Positions 53,220 to 62,833 of a stretch of 64,000 nucleotides of DNA are shown one piece after another. How positions within the stretch are numbered: position 1 is the stretch's first letter; each line of letters opens with the position of its first letter. The DNA comes from Nematopogon swammerdamellus (Eukaryota; Arthropoda; Insecta; Lepidoptera; Adelidae): positions 12,291,566 through 12,355,565 of the forward strand of contig OX336340.1 in the NCBI GenBank assembly GCA_946902875.1, written 5' to 3'. The position numbers were made by a program, and so were the translations under genes. The notes under the pieces were generated by a model. It ran no database searches, was not told the DNA's origin, and was given only the letters and a program-made list of their open reading frames with translations.

Positions 53220-53520
53220 GCAAAGACGGTATCCTATAAATTTAATACATTTCACTGGAAGTGTTCGAAGGAGCTGTTCAACGCGATTTTCCATCTCACC
53301 ATTCCAAGTCCGCGCTACGCGTTCTGGGGCAGGGAATGTGCCCATATACAATCGACCTACCTCGGATGCTACCAACAGGTTCTGTAGGTAATTTATTCAC
53401 AGAACCGAGAAAATGTAGAACGCACTCACTGTCCATGTATTTACTCCCAAGTACCTGCTAAGGGTTTTTCAAAAGGTGCTTGAAAAGGCTTCTGTCAGGC
53501 CGGCATGGCTTTCGCAATCC
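53220..53520 (+). pseudogene. Decayed Jockey-like C-terminal fragment
   Basis: It carries KCSKELFNAIFHLTIPSPRY followed by scattered matches to the CSEEL...P...R pattern of the 4233-4661 fragment, plus a CTTCAAAAGGTGCTTGAAAAGGC-like tail. Frames are broken; it is a relic only. Confidence 0.4.
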
Positions 53521-55040
53521 TCATGCATCACATAATGTCCGTGGGCATCGTTAGTAGCCTACTCGTAGATGTAAAGATGCCACATGTCGTGCATTACTTA
53601 AAAATATATATAATAAAGTATTAGTCTGTGTGTCTGTTCGTCAAGACTCTTTCCCTCATCAACGGCTAAAGGTATCGAGCCGAGCTGAAATTGTAATGTC
53701 AAATAATAAGGTTTCAATGTCAACTCTATGGTCTTGAAATTTAATGATTCTAACGCAATTCAATAAAAAGTTAAATTCTTTGAAATAACCACATATATTG
53801 ATCGGACCCCTCATCACATTCACAACCGACAGGGATTTCCCGTTGAACTGAGTTTTTCACACGATTGAAGGTCTCATGGCACGAATGACGGAAAAGCTCC
53901 AAAATCATTAATATTTTATTATAAGTGGAGACAGAGATATACTGGGACGTAATCCTCAGCAGGGCGCGAGTGTAATCGCACCTGCCCCTCTTTTTATGTT
54001 TAGTAGGTGCAATCTGGTGACTGTAATAGAGTCTGACCATCATTACTTGGTGCAAATATGGCAAACCTATTTTTAGGGTTCCGTGGCCTGCGATGCTGGC
54101 AGGGACCCTTATAAAATCGTACAGGTGTCTGTCCGTCGGCCCGTCATTATATCTGTCTGTCACAGTCGTAGTCGTAACTCCTAAACAGCGATCTACTTGA
54201 AACCTGTAACGTTTTGTTTCATTCCCGGATATATTTATATATATCCCCAGGAGGCAACTAAATTTGAAGCGTAAGCAAAGTCAGACGTCCTCAACTATGA
54301 TTTTATTAATAGTTAATAATTAAGATCAAGCACCCCATATGAAAATACAAATATGTCGAGAATATATTTTGCCCATATTTTATTTGGGTACAATAAATAC
54401 TATATACAATACAATATGTTTGATAAGGTCTTATATAACGTCATAATATTATAATATATGAAATAAATGTATTTGAAAAAAAAAATTATAAAAAGTTGCA
54501 GGTACGTTGAAATATATTTGCTCTGTCCGAGGCGATTGTTACAAAGCAAAATGCTTACGGTCTGGAAACATTCAGCCTTGGATAAAAGAACACGGCCGCA
54601 GATCGGTGCTCTGTGGTTTTAGCCCACAGATTAATGATATATTTAAGCCAACGACGACCCGAGTTATAAATGACTTACAGATCGTTCACAGTTATTTTAC
54701 CTCTGACACACGTCATTGTATCTTCTGCTAAGTTGGCACCACTTGCTGTCACTAGTACTACGGTCCTAAAAAGGGTTACTTGCTATTAATATTTTATCCG
54801 TTGTAGTGGAAATTATGTATATAAGTACCTGTTGTACTTGTAGTGGTAAGTCCACCTTTGCGCACTCCTGCATTTCTTGTTTCTTGTCGTGTACTGTTCT
54901 TTCAATTCGTGTGCAATAAAGAGTTTCTATTCTGTTGTATTCTAAAAATATATTCAAATATTTCGTACAGGAAAATAGTACGAACTAATTATGGCAACAC
55001 AGAGCTCAGGTTAGCCAGCTTGATGGCTAGAGGTAAAATA

Positions 55041-56115
55041 AATAATTAAATGTCCTCCGGAGACTACAGTCTATACTGGAGAGTGCATAGCTCTACTGGA
55101 AGCAGTCAAATTTGTGCATTTGTTTCAAAAATTAGACAAAGTTATCATATTTACAGATTCACTTAGTGCTCTGCAGGCCCTAGTGCAAAACCCTTTTTAC
55201 TCCAAATTACATAATCCCATAATTTTCAATATAAAGAATTTAATTTTCAACTGTCTTAATAAAAAACAAATCACCCTGGCTTGGATTCCGTCTCACTGTG
55301 GCATCGCAGGCAATGAGCGTGCTGATGCCCTTGCTAAGGAGGCTGTGGTGCGAGGGGATAAATTTCCCTATGTCAATTATTCACATGATCTGGTTTCACT
55401 ATCTCAATCATTTTTATCTCAATCTTGGACTAATGTCTGGAAATCATCCAGTAAACACAAAGGCTCTCATTATGCACAGTTTCAGACAAATATTCCAGCC
55501 CGACCATGGTTCTATAAGCTAAACGTCTCGAAAGTTGCCACTTCTGTAATCTGCAGACTTAGGCTCGGTCACTGTTGTACTCCAGTTCACCTGGCCAGGC
55601 TCCGCATCCTCGACTCTTCCATTTGCGAATGTGGTCTGGAAGAGGGAGATCTTAATCATATTTTTTTTTCTTGTCCCTTATATCATAATTCTCCGCCTCT
55701 GTACTCTTCTTTACCAATTCTTAAGGTTCCCCTTCCCACTAGCATTAATTGCTTACTGTTGATTAATAATGTTAAAATTTTGAAATTATTAGCTAAATTT
55801 ATTGCCAATAACAATATAAAATTATAAATGGGAATGATGATTAATATTGTATATAATTTTTTCTTAGTTTTAAAGTAATATTGTGTTTAGTTATAAGTTA
55901 TTTTATTATTTTCATGCACGCAAGCTACTCATTGTTAGCTTGGTTCGTAAGTATGCGCGCGCGTTAAGTTTCTGCTGATAACTATATTGTTGTATGTTTT
56001 TTTTTTAACTTGTTGATGCAACTACTATTGACCTAAAGACGTGACTCTGGCTTAAATACGCTAGACTAAAAGCGTGATCGCCAAAAAAAAAAAAATAAAA
56101 AAAAAAAAATAACTT
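55041..56115 (+). pseudogene. 5'-truncated non-LTR retrotransposon with RNase H domain
   Basis: From about 55056 the frame reads PETTVYTGECIALLEAVKFV, HLFQKLDKVIIFTDSLSALQ, LAWIPSHCGIAGNERADALA and ends with a TAA near 55827. This is a type I RNase H: the E of GECIALLEA, the D of TDSLSA and the D of NERADALAK are catalytic positions, with the first Asp lost by truncation. A C-terminal zinc-knuckle-like CxC...H...C segment follows (SICECGLEEGDLNHIFFSCP). A long A-tract at 56083-56112 marks the 3' end. It belongs to an RNase H-bearing Jockey/I-type lineage; inactive for lack of endonuclease and reverse transcriptase. Confidence 0.8.
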
Positions 56116-56509
56116 TGAACGGTCTATACCTATATAAAATAAATATAATTCCAATCACAGATTTGAATGTTCATCGTTTGACATCTACGCACAAAATAAT
56201 GTTATTTGACATCACTTTGACATAATAATTTACATTCAGCAACCGGTTATTTGAAAAATTTATGTGAATTTAATTTATCTCTAAGCACTAGAGAGCTCTT
56301 TATAATGAGCTTCAGAGAAAACATAAAAGGTAAATTATTGATTAAAATAATGTTTCTAGCTCTAACCTGGTCAAATGTAACAAACCTGGCAAACTATGCA
56401 GGTTCTTACTCAAGAAAACTAATCCATGCTGTCAACCCGTGTATGTGCTGTCAACCTATGTCCACGTTTGTAAAACAATGTTTCATAATATGTGTACCAA
56501 GGACTGACC

Positions 56510-56678
56510 ATGCTCTGCACAACTCCCTTGCTGCTCAACAAGTCTGCAACGAGAAAATACGATGACCTGACTGTCCCCTGCGAGCAGATACTCGTCACCT
56601 ACGTATGGGTCGACGGCTCAGGAGTCACCCTGAGGTCCAAAGATAGAACACTCGACTTCGTACCGGCGAACAACACAG
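56510..56678 (+). CDS. Glutamine synthetase-like exon 1
   Basis: It starts ATG after CTGACC and reads [20 protein letters not shown] then [20 protein letters not shown] and [16 protein letters not shown]. Donor GTATCG in phase 1. No mitochondrial presequence is evident. The usual DGTGE is DGSGV here. Confidence 0.8.
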
Positions 56679-59600
56679 GTATCGGATGTCTCTATTCTTA
56701 TACATATATGTTTATACCGTGAAAAGGACAATAATTTATGTCAACGTTAAAAATTAACTTGACCACAAACCATATTATACTTTTATGGGTTTTTAAATTA
56801 CCGTGGTTGTTAGACATTATTTTAAATCAATCAGCTTTACTCACGGTTTCACTTCGAGCTATGTGGCTCGACGATTCGGGCCAAGGGTATGGCCCATCTT
56901 CATGGAGCACTCTGCCTTGTGCGACGGTTGGCAGAGAACTGTCACATCTTCGTCCGTCGTTGACGAAGATTGTAGCCGTGGCCAGTGCGGGTAGTTTCCG
57001 TAGACGAGGGTTCAGGTGCGTTCCGGATCTCGGCGGAGAGACAGAAGGCGCTGACGGTGTCCACTTCCGGCTAGTCGTGTCCGTCGTGTCTTCTTCTCTT
57101 GAGCGGCGCTATGACTGGGTTCCACATCGGCGACAACTTGAAGGCGTCCTCCCGGTTGAAGTTGTCGTGCTTCTTGATTTCGATGGACTCTCGGACGAGA
57201 CGTGGGACGTGTCGTGTTTCGGTCGCAGGAATTTTGACCTGATCGAACCTAATCCAGTGGTTCGTTCCGGAGTCCATGTGATCGCACACTGCCGATTTGT
57301 TGGAGTCCAGTTGTCTCGCCGCTCGTATGTGCTCCGAGACCCGCGTCGCTACGCTCCTCTTCGTCTGCCCGATGTATGACTTTCCACAGCTACATGGGAT
57401 TTGGTACACGCCGACAGACAGAGAGCATTTTTACCGTACGTCCGTGGACTGACGGATAAAATAGGGAGGAGACTGAAGAAACTCAGCATTGGCACTGTGT
57501 TTACTCCCTACAAAAAAGTATCCCAGATGCTACGTTCGGTAAAGGATAATTTGCCTCTCCAGTCTGCCGGCGTGTACCAAATCCCATGTAGCTGTGGAAA
57601 GTCATACATCGGGCAGACGAAGAGGAGCGTAGCGACGCGGGTCTCGGAGCACATACGAGCGGCGAGACAACTGGACTCCAACAAATCGGCAGTGTGCGTT
57701 CACATGGACTCCGGAACGAACCACTGGATTAGGTTCGATCAGGTCAAAATTCTTGCGACCGAAACACGACACGTCCCACGTCTCGTCCGAGAGTCCATCG
57801 AAATCAAGAAGCACGACAACTTCAACCGGGCGGACGCCTTCAAGTTGTCGCCGATGTGGAACCCAGTCATAGCGCTGCTCAAGAGAAGAAGACACGACGG
57901 ACACGACCAGCCGGAAGTGGACACCGTCAGCGCCTTCTGTCTCTCCGCCGAGATCCGGAACGCACCTGAACCCTCGTCTACGGAAACTACCCGCACTGGC
58001 CACGGCTACAATCTTCGTCAACGACGGACGAAGATGTGACAGTTCTCTGCCAACCGCCGCACAAGGCAGAGTGCTCCATGAAGATGGGCCATACGCTTGG
58101 CCCGAAACGTCGAGCCACATAGCTCGGAGTGAAACCGTGAGTAAAGCTGATTGATTTAAAATAACATATTATACTTTATTTTCTATCCCTAATAAAATGT
58201 TCCTCCGGCACAAATTTTACACAATTAATGACTTATCTATCTATATAAACTACATACATGAGTTTTTAAGTAGCCCGTTATTATGTATTCAAATATTTCC
58301 TATATCACTAGAAGTAATAAGAAATGCTTTTAAAATTGAAGCAAAACTTGCAAAAGTTAAATAGCAAATTATAATGCTCCACAAAGAAATTTCACAAAGA
58401 AAACACATCTGACCATGCTGTAATATGAGGTACAATGGCGGGTTTATCATTTAAATAAATGTTGGGTATTGTGAACAGAACATCCTACGATAATTTAAAT
58501 AAGATTGGTGGTAGCGTACGCTACATAATATGTGTGTTCAGGGCCGCACGTGCCTGTCTACATACGATGCGGATGACCGAGGTACTGAAGAATGCTGGTT
58601 ACCCTCTTCCCATACCAAGTGCTTTCGTGCTATGCACGAACGTAGTCAATATACCATAGTAGGTTAAATCCAAGGATATGTCGGTCAACGGATAACTGAA
58701 GTGATATTCCATAAGATCTGCCGATCTGGTCGTTCGACGGCAGCAGCACGCAGCAGGCGACCGTCGATAATTCCGACACCTTCCTCTACCCGCAAGTGTT
58801 GTACCACGACCCCTTCCGACGCGGCAGCCACCTGCTGGCTCTCTGCGACACGTATCTGCACAACTACCAGCCCACAGGTATCTACTCACACATTCATCTT
58901 TAACTTTCTCTTTATCCTTTTACTTCTCTTAGCCGACTTACATGCGACGTTCACGTGTGTTGTTTTGTAGACATCACATAATATCATCACGATATCGCAG
59001 TATATTTTAACACAGGATGTGACGTTCGAGGTACATGCAAGGGTCAATAATGTTACCTTGCCGATTCGAAGGTTTACATTATTTAATATTTATTCATTTT
59101 CTGATTACTCAGTGCTTTTGTGTGTTTTGAATGTTGGAATCAAATCTTGGATTTAAACAATTCATTCGCCGTCAGATAATGTGTGGAAGTTCGGCTCGAA
59201 CGTCCGACACCTAACCTATCATAAATTTAATTAACCTATTATCAAGCAGTACTTATGTCTAAACTAAAATACCTTACTCTGATTCAAGACTACGAATCAA
59301 AGAGATGGATCTTCGACTTTTCCCTCGGGACGCCGACCGACACTCCCCGGGAAACATCAACCGTACCAAGTAATATAGGGCCAATTGATCTCCCTTTACA
59401 CAAAGAATGCAGAAAGTTTCCCTCAAGTACACGTAGGTCTAAAACCTCTCCGAATCGATCATCCCTTCCGCATATGAAGGTGTCTCATGCGCGGAGAGTC
59501 GATGGCGTGGGGATGTTAGGAGCGCGGTTTATCAGGAAAAGCTTGATGCCGGCCAAGTAATACAGGGACGTTCTTTGCGATGTATTCGCGTAGTCTGTAG

Positions 59601-62600
59601 TAATTAATCTCCAGCCTCGTTCGAATCGTGGCGAAATTTCGCAGCCGCTACAGTAAAATCTCCAAGTTAAGTTCATAAAATACATTAATTTCATTATTTT
59701 TTTCATTTTCTTTAATTTAGTCTCGCTTCTTTCGTTACTTCGGCAGAATCCAACTTCCGAAAATGTTGCGTGACAAATAACGAGAAGGCGGTGCTGGAGG
59801 AGCCTTGGTTCGGGTTCCAGCAAGAGCTGATGCTGACGAGCGGCGAGGGACAGCCGCTGGGCTGGCCGACCGGGGGCTTCCCGGCTCCGCCCGGCCCCTA
59901 CTACTGCGGAGTCGGCGCCAACAGGGTCGTCGCTAGGGATCTCATGGAGGCCTTCTACAAGTATCATTCATTATTCTATTTTGTTAATATTGCATAACAA
60001 CAAACTCAAATAAATGTAAATAGTTCGTGTTTTCCGTCCAGTTCAGTGTAGCCGACATGAAATGAAGGGAAGCACTCACATGGCACTTAGTTCACCCGGT
60101 GTTATGGGCTGACATCATGGATGTTGTATGTTGTAGGTGGTGTAGCCAACTGTGTCAGTTTCCATAAAAAAAGTGGAATTGTTTGTGTTTTTCAATACTT
60201 CAATAAAATACAATTATAACACACAATAGTACCTACACCATCATAATAATGTTAAACTCAATTTATATAATGAAATTAAATTAACAAATAATAATAAATT
60301 TCACTCGATACCTACATACTTTACTACGCACCCACATATTATTATACATAGGCTGTTCCGAAAATTGTTAGTGAAATGAAAAATAGTTAGAATATGAAAA
60401 AAAAAATATTTACAGCTTTTCAAAATATTTCCCTCCAATCCCTATGCACTTATGCATTCGGGTGAACCAGGTTTCAAAACATTAAAAAAACGTATCTTGC
60501 GGGAGGTCGAAAAATAACCGCCGAAATTCTTCGACGGCCTCGTCTGCAGTGTTGAATTTTCGCCCGCGAAGCATTTTTTTTACCGTGGGAAATAAAAAAT
60601 AATCGCATGGAGCTAAATCTGGGCTGTACGGAGGATGGGATAACCTTTGCACCCCCGAAGTTGTCAAATAGTCCATGTTTCTACCGGTGTGTGAGCGGGC
60701 GCGTTATCTTGGTGAAAAAGCATGCCACGGACGCCGCTCCTTGGGCGCTCGCTATTCAACTCCCCGAAAGCTTGAGGCAGACAAACTTCGCAATACCAAT
60801 CTTCAGTTCAGCTTGAATCTCCCGATGTGTAATGTGTCTATTCTCCCGCAATAGCCACTCTACCCTGATGACGTTTTCATGAGTGACAGCAGTTGATGGT
60901 CGGCCGGGTCTGGGGTCATCGTTTAGGTTCTCTCGACCACTTTTAAATTCACGAAACCAATAAGTAACTGTTGGTAACGCAGGAGCAGACGGCCCAAAAG
61001 CAGCTTGCAAATTTTCGTGACATTCCTTGAAGGTTAACCCTAGTTTACAAGCATAGAAAATCATAACACGAAAAGCTTCTCGCGAGACGTCCATTGTTGC
61101 AAATAAAATATGAGTGACGGATAACCGTTAAAAATATTTAAAAAAAGAACTACACATAGGTGGCCAATAATTTTCATCAAGGAGATTTGTACTTAAATTA
61201 GCCGTCAAATCAAAATAGTTTCAGGAAAAATAAAATTGTATTTATTCTGTGGCTAACAATTTTCGGAACAGCCCACGTATACGCAGCTCATCAATGAAGG
61301 GAAGCAACTCGACTGCCTGTTCGTATGTTGACATAAGAAGAAAGCTTACACCGTCAAAATGAACCGCCTTCCAGCAGATAATTTTGGTGGTTCAAATTCT
61401 AAGACAGGACGGGACAGGACACAGCTGAGGGCTAATTAAACTTAACAAAAAGCTAATGAATTGAATGAGAAAGTTAAATTGTTAACTTTTGAACTGAGTT
61501 TACTGGAGCAGAGGTTGTTTGCCGAAATGTTATAGAAGTTAGTAGACGAGTGGGGCGGCCTACATTACCCGCGGGACTCGTCTTTGTCCGGGAGACTTGA
61601 ACGAGTTTGTTTTTTTGTTCATTGCTTACTAACTCGGTCTCTCTTGTAAATAAGTTCTCTGCCTTTGATTTAACGCCCGTACGGGTTTAACAGGGGGAGA
61701 GGTGACAGGTAGATTCACTCAAAGTACAGTTTTGGATGTATAATTTGCACTTTGAAATTAATATTGTGGGAACATTCAATCGAGCATTCAATACTAAGCG
61801 AAAAACAAACCAAAAAGAAGTTATGGAAGCCTTTTTTCCGTTTAAATAGTTAACTCGGTCTCTCTTGTAAATAAGTTATCTGCCTTTGATTTAACGCCCG
61901 TACGGGTTTGACAGGGGGAGAGGTGACAGGTAGATTCACTCAAAGTACAGTTTTGGATGTATAATTTGCACTTTGAAATTAATATTGTGGGAACATTCAA
62001 TCGAGCATTCAATACTAAGCGAAAAACAAACCAAAAAGAAGTTATGGAAGCCTTTTTTCCGTTTAAATAGTTTTCTAAAGGATATAATAAGGTTTAAGGT
62101 TATATAATTCGGTATATATGTAGGTTGTATATTTATAAGTTTTGATTTAGGCTTAGACAGTTTAGTTTTTAATTTATAGTTAGTTATTAATTTAGGTTTA
62201 AATTATTTAGTCGTTTATGTAATAAACTTACCAATTTATCACGTAATCACCTATTTCCAACCAAACTTAATATCGAGTGGGGAAAATGACAAAACAAAAA
62301 TGAAAGCGTATTCAATACTTTGTCAGCCTCGTAGTTCGGTGACGCGATGGATCAAAGTCCGAGCTTGAAGTTAAGCACACCCAGTCAGAACTTGAATGTG
62401 TGACCTTCGATCCTTCGTCCGTGGTCATGGTTCGGGTTCCACGTAAAACTGTAGGCCCTTTCCCTCCTTACATTACTAGGTGGTACTTAGGTTTTAACCC
62501 GTTACCAAAGGGTAGGTAAACCTGGGTGAAATGCACTGAATGAAAAGTAACTCGAAGCGGCTTTGTAATACATTGTATTTTTCGTCCAGTCCAGTGTTTA

Positions 62601-62833
62601 GTCGGCACTACCAAGGGAAAGCACTCACATGGCACCTAGTTCACAAATGTGATGTGTAGTAAGCCGTCGCTTTTTTCGTTTTGAATAATATCTGTTGCCA
62701 GAAGCAATTTTATATGTTAGAACTTTTTATCATGAAATAACTTATACAATCACAACTAATTTGTTTGCAGGTGCTGCTTGTACGCGGGAGTGAAGATCTT
62801 CGGAATGAACCCGGGACTGGCGCCGGCGCAGTG
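56510..62833 (+). CDS. Glutamine synthetase paralogue, N-terminal 203 residues (4 exons; continues past the right edge)
   Basis: Exons 56510-56678, 58716-58877, 59747-59960, 62771-62833; phases 1, 1, 2, 2 agree. The start ATG at 56510 puts the last Trp (PAQW) at residue 203, one off the animal enzyme, which supports this start. Family motifs: VWVDGSG and RTLDFVP (residues about 30-55, grasp-like domain), IWSFDGSST (60-68), PWFGF (130-134), [20 protein letters not shown] (middle of exon 3) and [10 protein letters not shown]. The family makes glutamine from glutamate, ammonia and ATP. Two metal ligands of the animal enzyme are changed: the first Glu of E-Q-E is Gln135 and the Glu of N-A-E-V is Gly197. 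The second Glu (137) and Asp64 remain. It may be a catalytically weak or dead paralogue. The C-terminal half, with the phosphate- and glutamate-binding residues, is not in the window. Confidence 0.85.
57071..57409 (-). pseudogene. Penelope GIY-YIG endonuclease, left (inverted) copy
   Basis: The minus frame reads [20 protein letters not shown] then [20 protein letters not shown] and later [20 protein letters not shown]. It starts at the palindrome boundary, so the N-terminal part of the domain is cut off. Confidence 0.75.
57401..58039 (+). pseudogene. Penelope Pol C-terminus with GIY-YIG endonuclease, right copy
   Basis: The frame includes [40 protein letters not shown] and [20 protein letters not shown], then [20 protein letters not shown]. 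The blocks [15 protein letters not shown], [14 protein letters not shown] and G-V-Y-x-I-P-C...Y-I-G-Q-T are diagnostic of Penelope-like elements: linker after the reverse transcriptase, then GIY-YIG endonuclease. The end (NLRQRRTKM) has a stop at 58037-58039. Confidence 0.88.
58716..58877 (+). CDS. Glutamine synthetase-like exon 2
   Basis: The acceptor CCATAAG is poor in pyrimidines but gives the right phase. It completes Asp57 and reads [20 protein letters not shown] then [20 protein letters not shown] and [18 protein letters not shown] (64-68) and the DPFR block are conserved in the family. Donor GTATCT, phase 1. Confidence 0.85.
58878..59746. other. Glutamine synthetase intron 2
   Basis: AT-rich. 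A 101-codon plus frame at 59255-59560 has no motif and no splice support; it is not called. Confidence 0.5.
59747..59960 (+). CDS. Glutamine synthetase-like exon 3 (active-site strand)
   Basis: Acceptor TTACTTCGGCAG, phase 1 in, phase 2 out. It completes Glu111 and reads [20 protein letters not shown] then [40 protein letters not shown] and [10 protein letters not shown](K). Against the family pattern WFGxEQEY, residue 135 is Gln. PYYCGVGA is intact. The donor after TACAA is GTATCA. Confidence 0.88.
60015..60175 (+). mobile_element. 3' half of the 5S-type SINE
   Basis: It runs from GTTTTCCGTCCAGTTCAGTG to GTCAGTTTCCATAAAAAAAG, parallel to the tail of the copy at 19501-19882. The 5S head is missing (5' truncation). 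Confidence 0.7.
60351..61273 (-). mobile_element. Internally deleted mariner transposon
   Basis: The termini GGCTGTTCCGAAAATTGTTA (60351) and its inverse ending at 61273 form perfect inverted repeats of 21 bp. On the minus strand two transposase pieces remain: an N-terminal part (61094-60756: [40 protein letters not shown], the HTH region) and a C-terminal part (60676-60482: [20 protein letters not shown], holding the last catalytic Asp of the D,D34D type). The middle with the first two catalytic Asp is deleted and the frame is lost, so the 923-bp copy is non-autonomous. Confidence 0.88.
61631..62072. repeat. 221-bp tandem duplication (two copies)
   Basis: The block 61631-61851 (starting AACTCGGTCTCTCTTGTAAA) is repeated at 61852-62072 with very few substitutions (TTCTCT/TTATCT, GTTTAAC/GTTTGAC). 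It is non-coding and lies in glutamine synthetase intron 3. The near identity points to a recent event. Confidence 0.92.
62321..62650 (+). mobile_element. 5S-type SINE, second headed copy
   Basis: It starts TCAGCCTCGTAGTTCGGTGA, with AAGTTAAGCACACCCAGTCAG (box-A-like) and a mutated box C (AACTTGAATGTGTGACC). The body has CGTAAAACTGTAGGCCCTTT and it ends near CACCTAGTTCAC. It has diverged further than the 19501 copy. Confidence 0.7.
62771..62833 (+). CDS. Glutamine synthetase-like exon 4 (last in window)
   Basis: It completes Lys182 and reads [20 protein letters not shown], then the first two bases of the Trp codon before the donor GTGTTA. The family pattern here is N-A-E-V-M-P-A-Q-W; the Glu is Gly197. 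The following exon should begin with a G and the conserved E-F-Q block. Confidence 0.82.

Larger units (their letters stand above)
53072..56509. other. Stretch between the last receptor exon found and the glutamine synthetase start
   Basis: It holds a decayed Jockey-like piece (53220-53520), a TTAGGGTTCCGTGGCC-type dispersed repeat near 54075, and a RNase H-bearing retrotransposon remnant (55041-56115). I looked for TM1-TM3 receptor exons on the minus strand and found none. Confidence 0.5.
56817..58164. mobile_element. Penelope-like retroelement, inverted terminal pair
   Basis: Two 597-bp arms (56817-57413 and 57568-58164) are near-identical inverse copies around a 154-bp unique spacer that belongs to the plus-oriented copy. 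Both encode the same endonuclease segment. Penelope elements often carry long terminal repeats, direct or inverted, produced by partial second copying, which fits this layout. Reverse transcriptase is absent. The outer ends share AAATTACCGTGGTTRTT and GAGCTRTGTGGCTCGAC sequence with 48290-48700. Confidence 0.8.
56679..58715. other. Glutamine synthetase intron 1, filled by a Penelope-like element
   Basis: An inverted pair of Penelope GIY-YIG segments (56817-57413 and 57568-58164) takes up most of the intron; the rest is AT-rich. No other gene is seen. Confidence 0.7.
59961..62770. other. Glutamine synthetase intron 3
   Basis: It contains a SINE fragment (60015-60175), an internally deleted mariner (60351-61273), a 221-bp tandem duplication (61631-62072) and a 5S-SINE copy (62321-62650). 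The acceptor is TTGTTTGCAG. Confidence 0.65.

Noticed and set aside
53771..54163. Minus-strand 130-codon frame as a possible receptor 5' exon
   Set aside because: It lacks any TM-like hydrophobic run and the sequence includes a dispersed repeat end (GGTTCCGTGGCC type).
56738..57379. Plus-strand frame of 213 codons and its partner at 57602-58120 on the minus strand
   Set aside because: Antisense readings of the two Penelope GIY-YIG arms.
58599..58970. Arg/Ser/Thr-rich frames overlapping glutamine synthetase exon 2
   Set aside because: Out-of-frame and antisense shadows of that exon, which carries the family motifs in the spliced frame.
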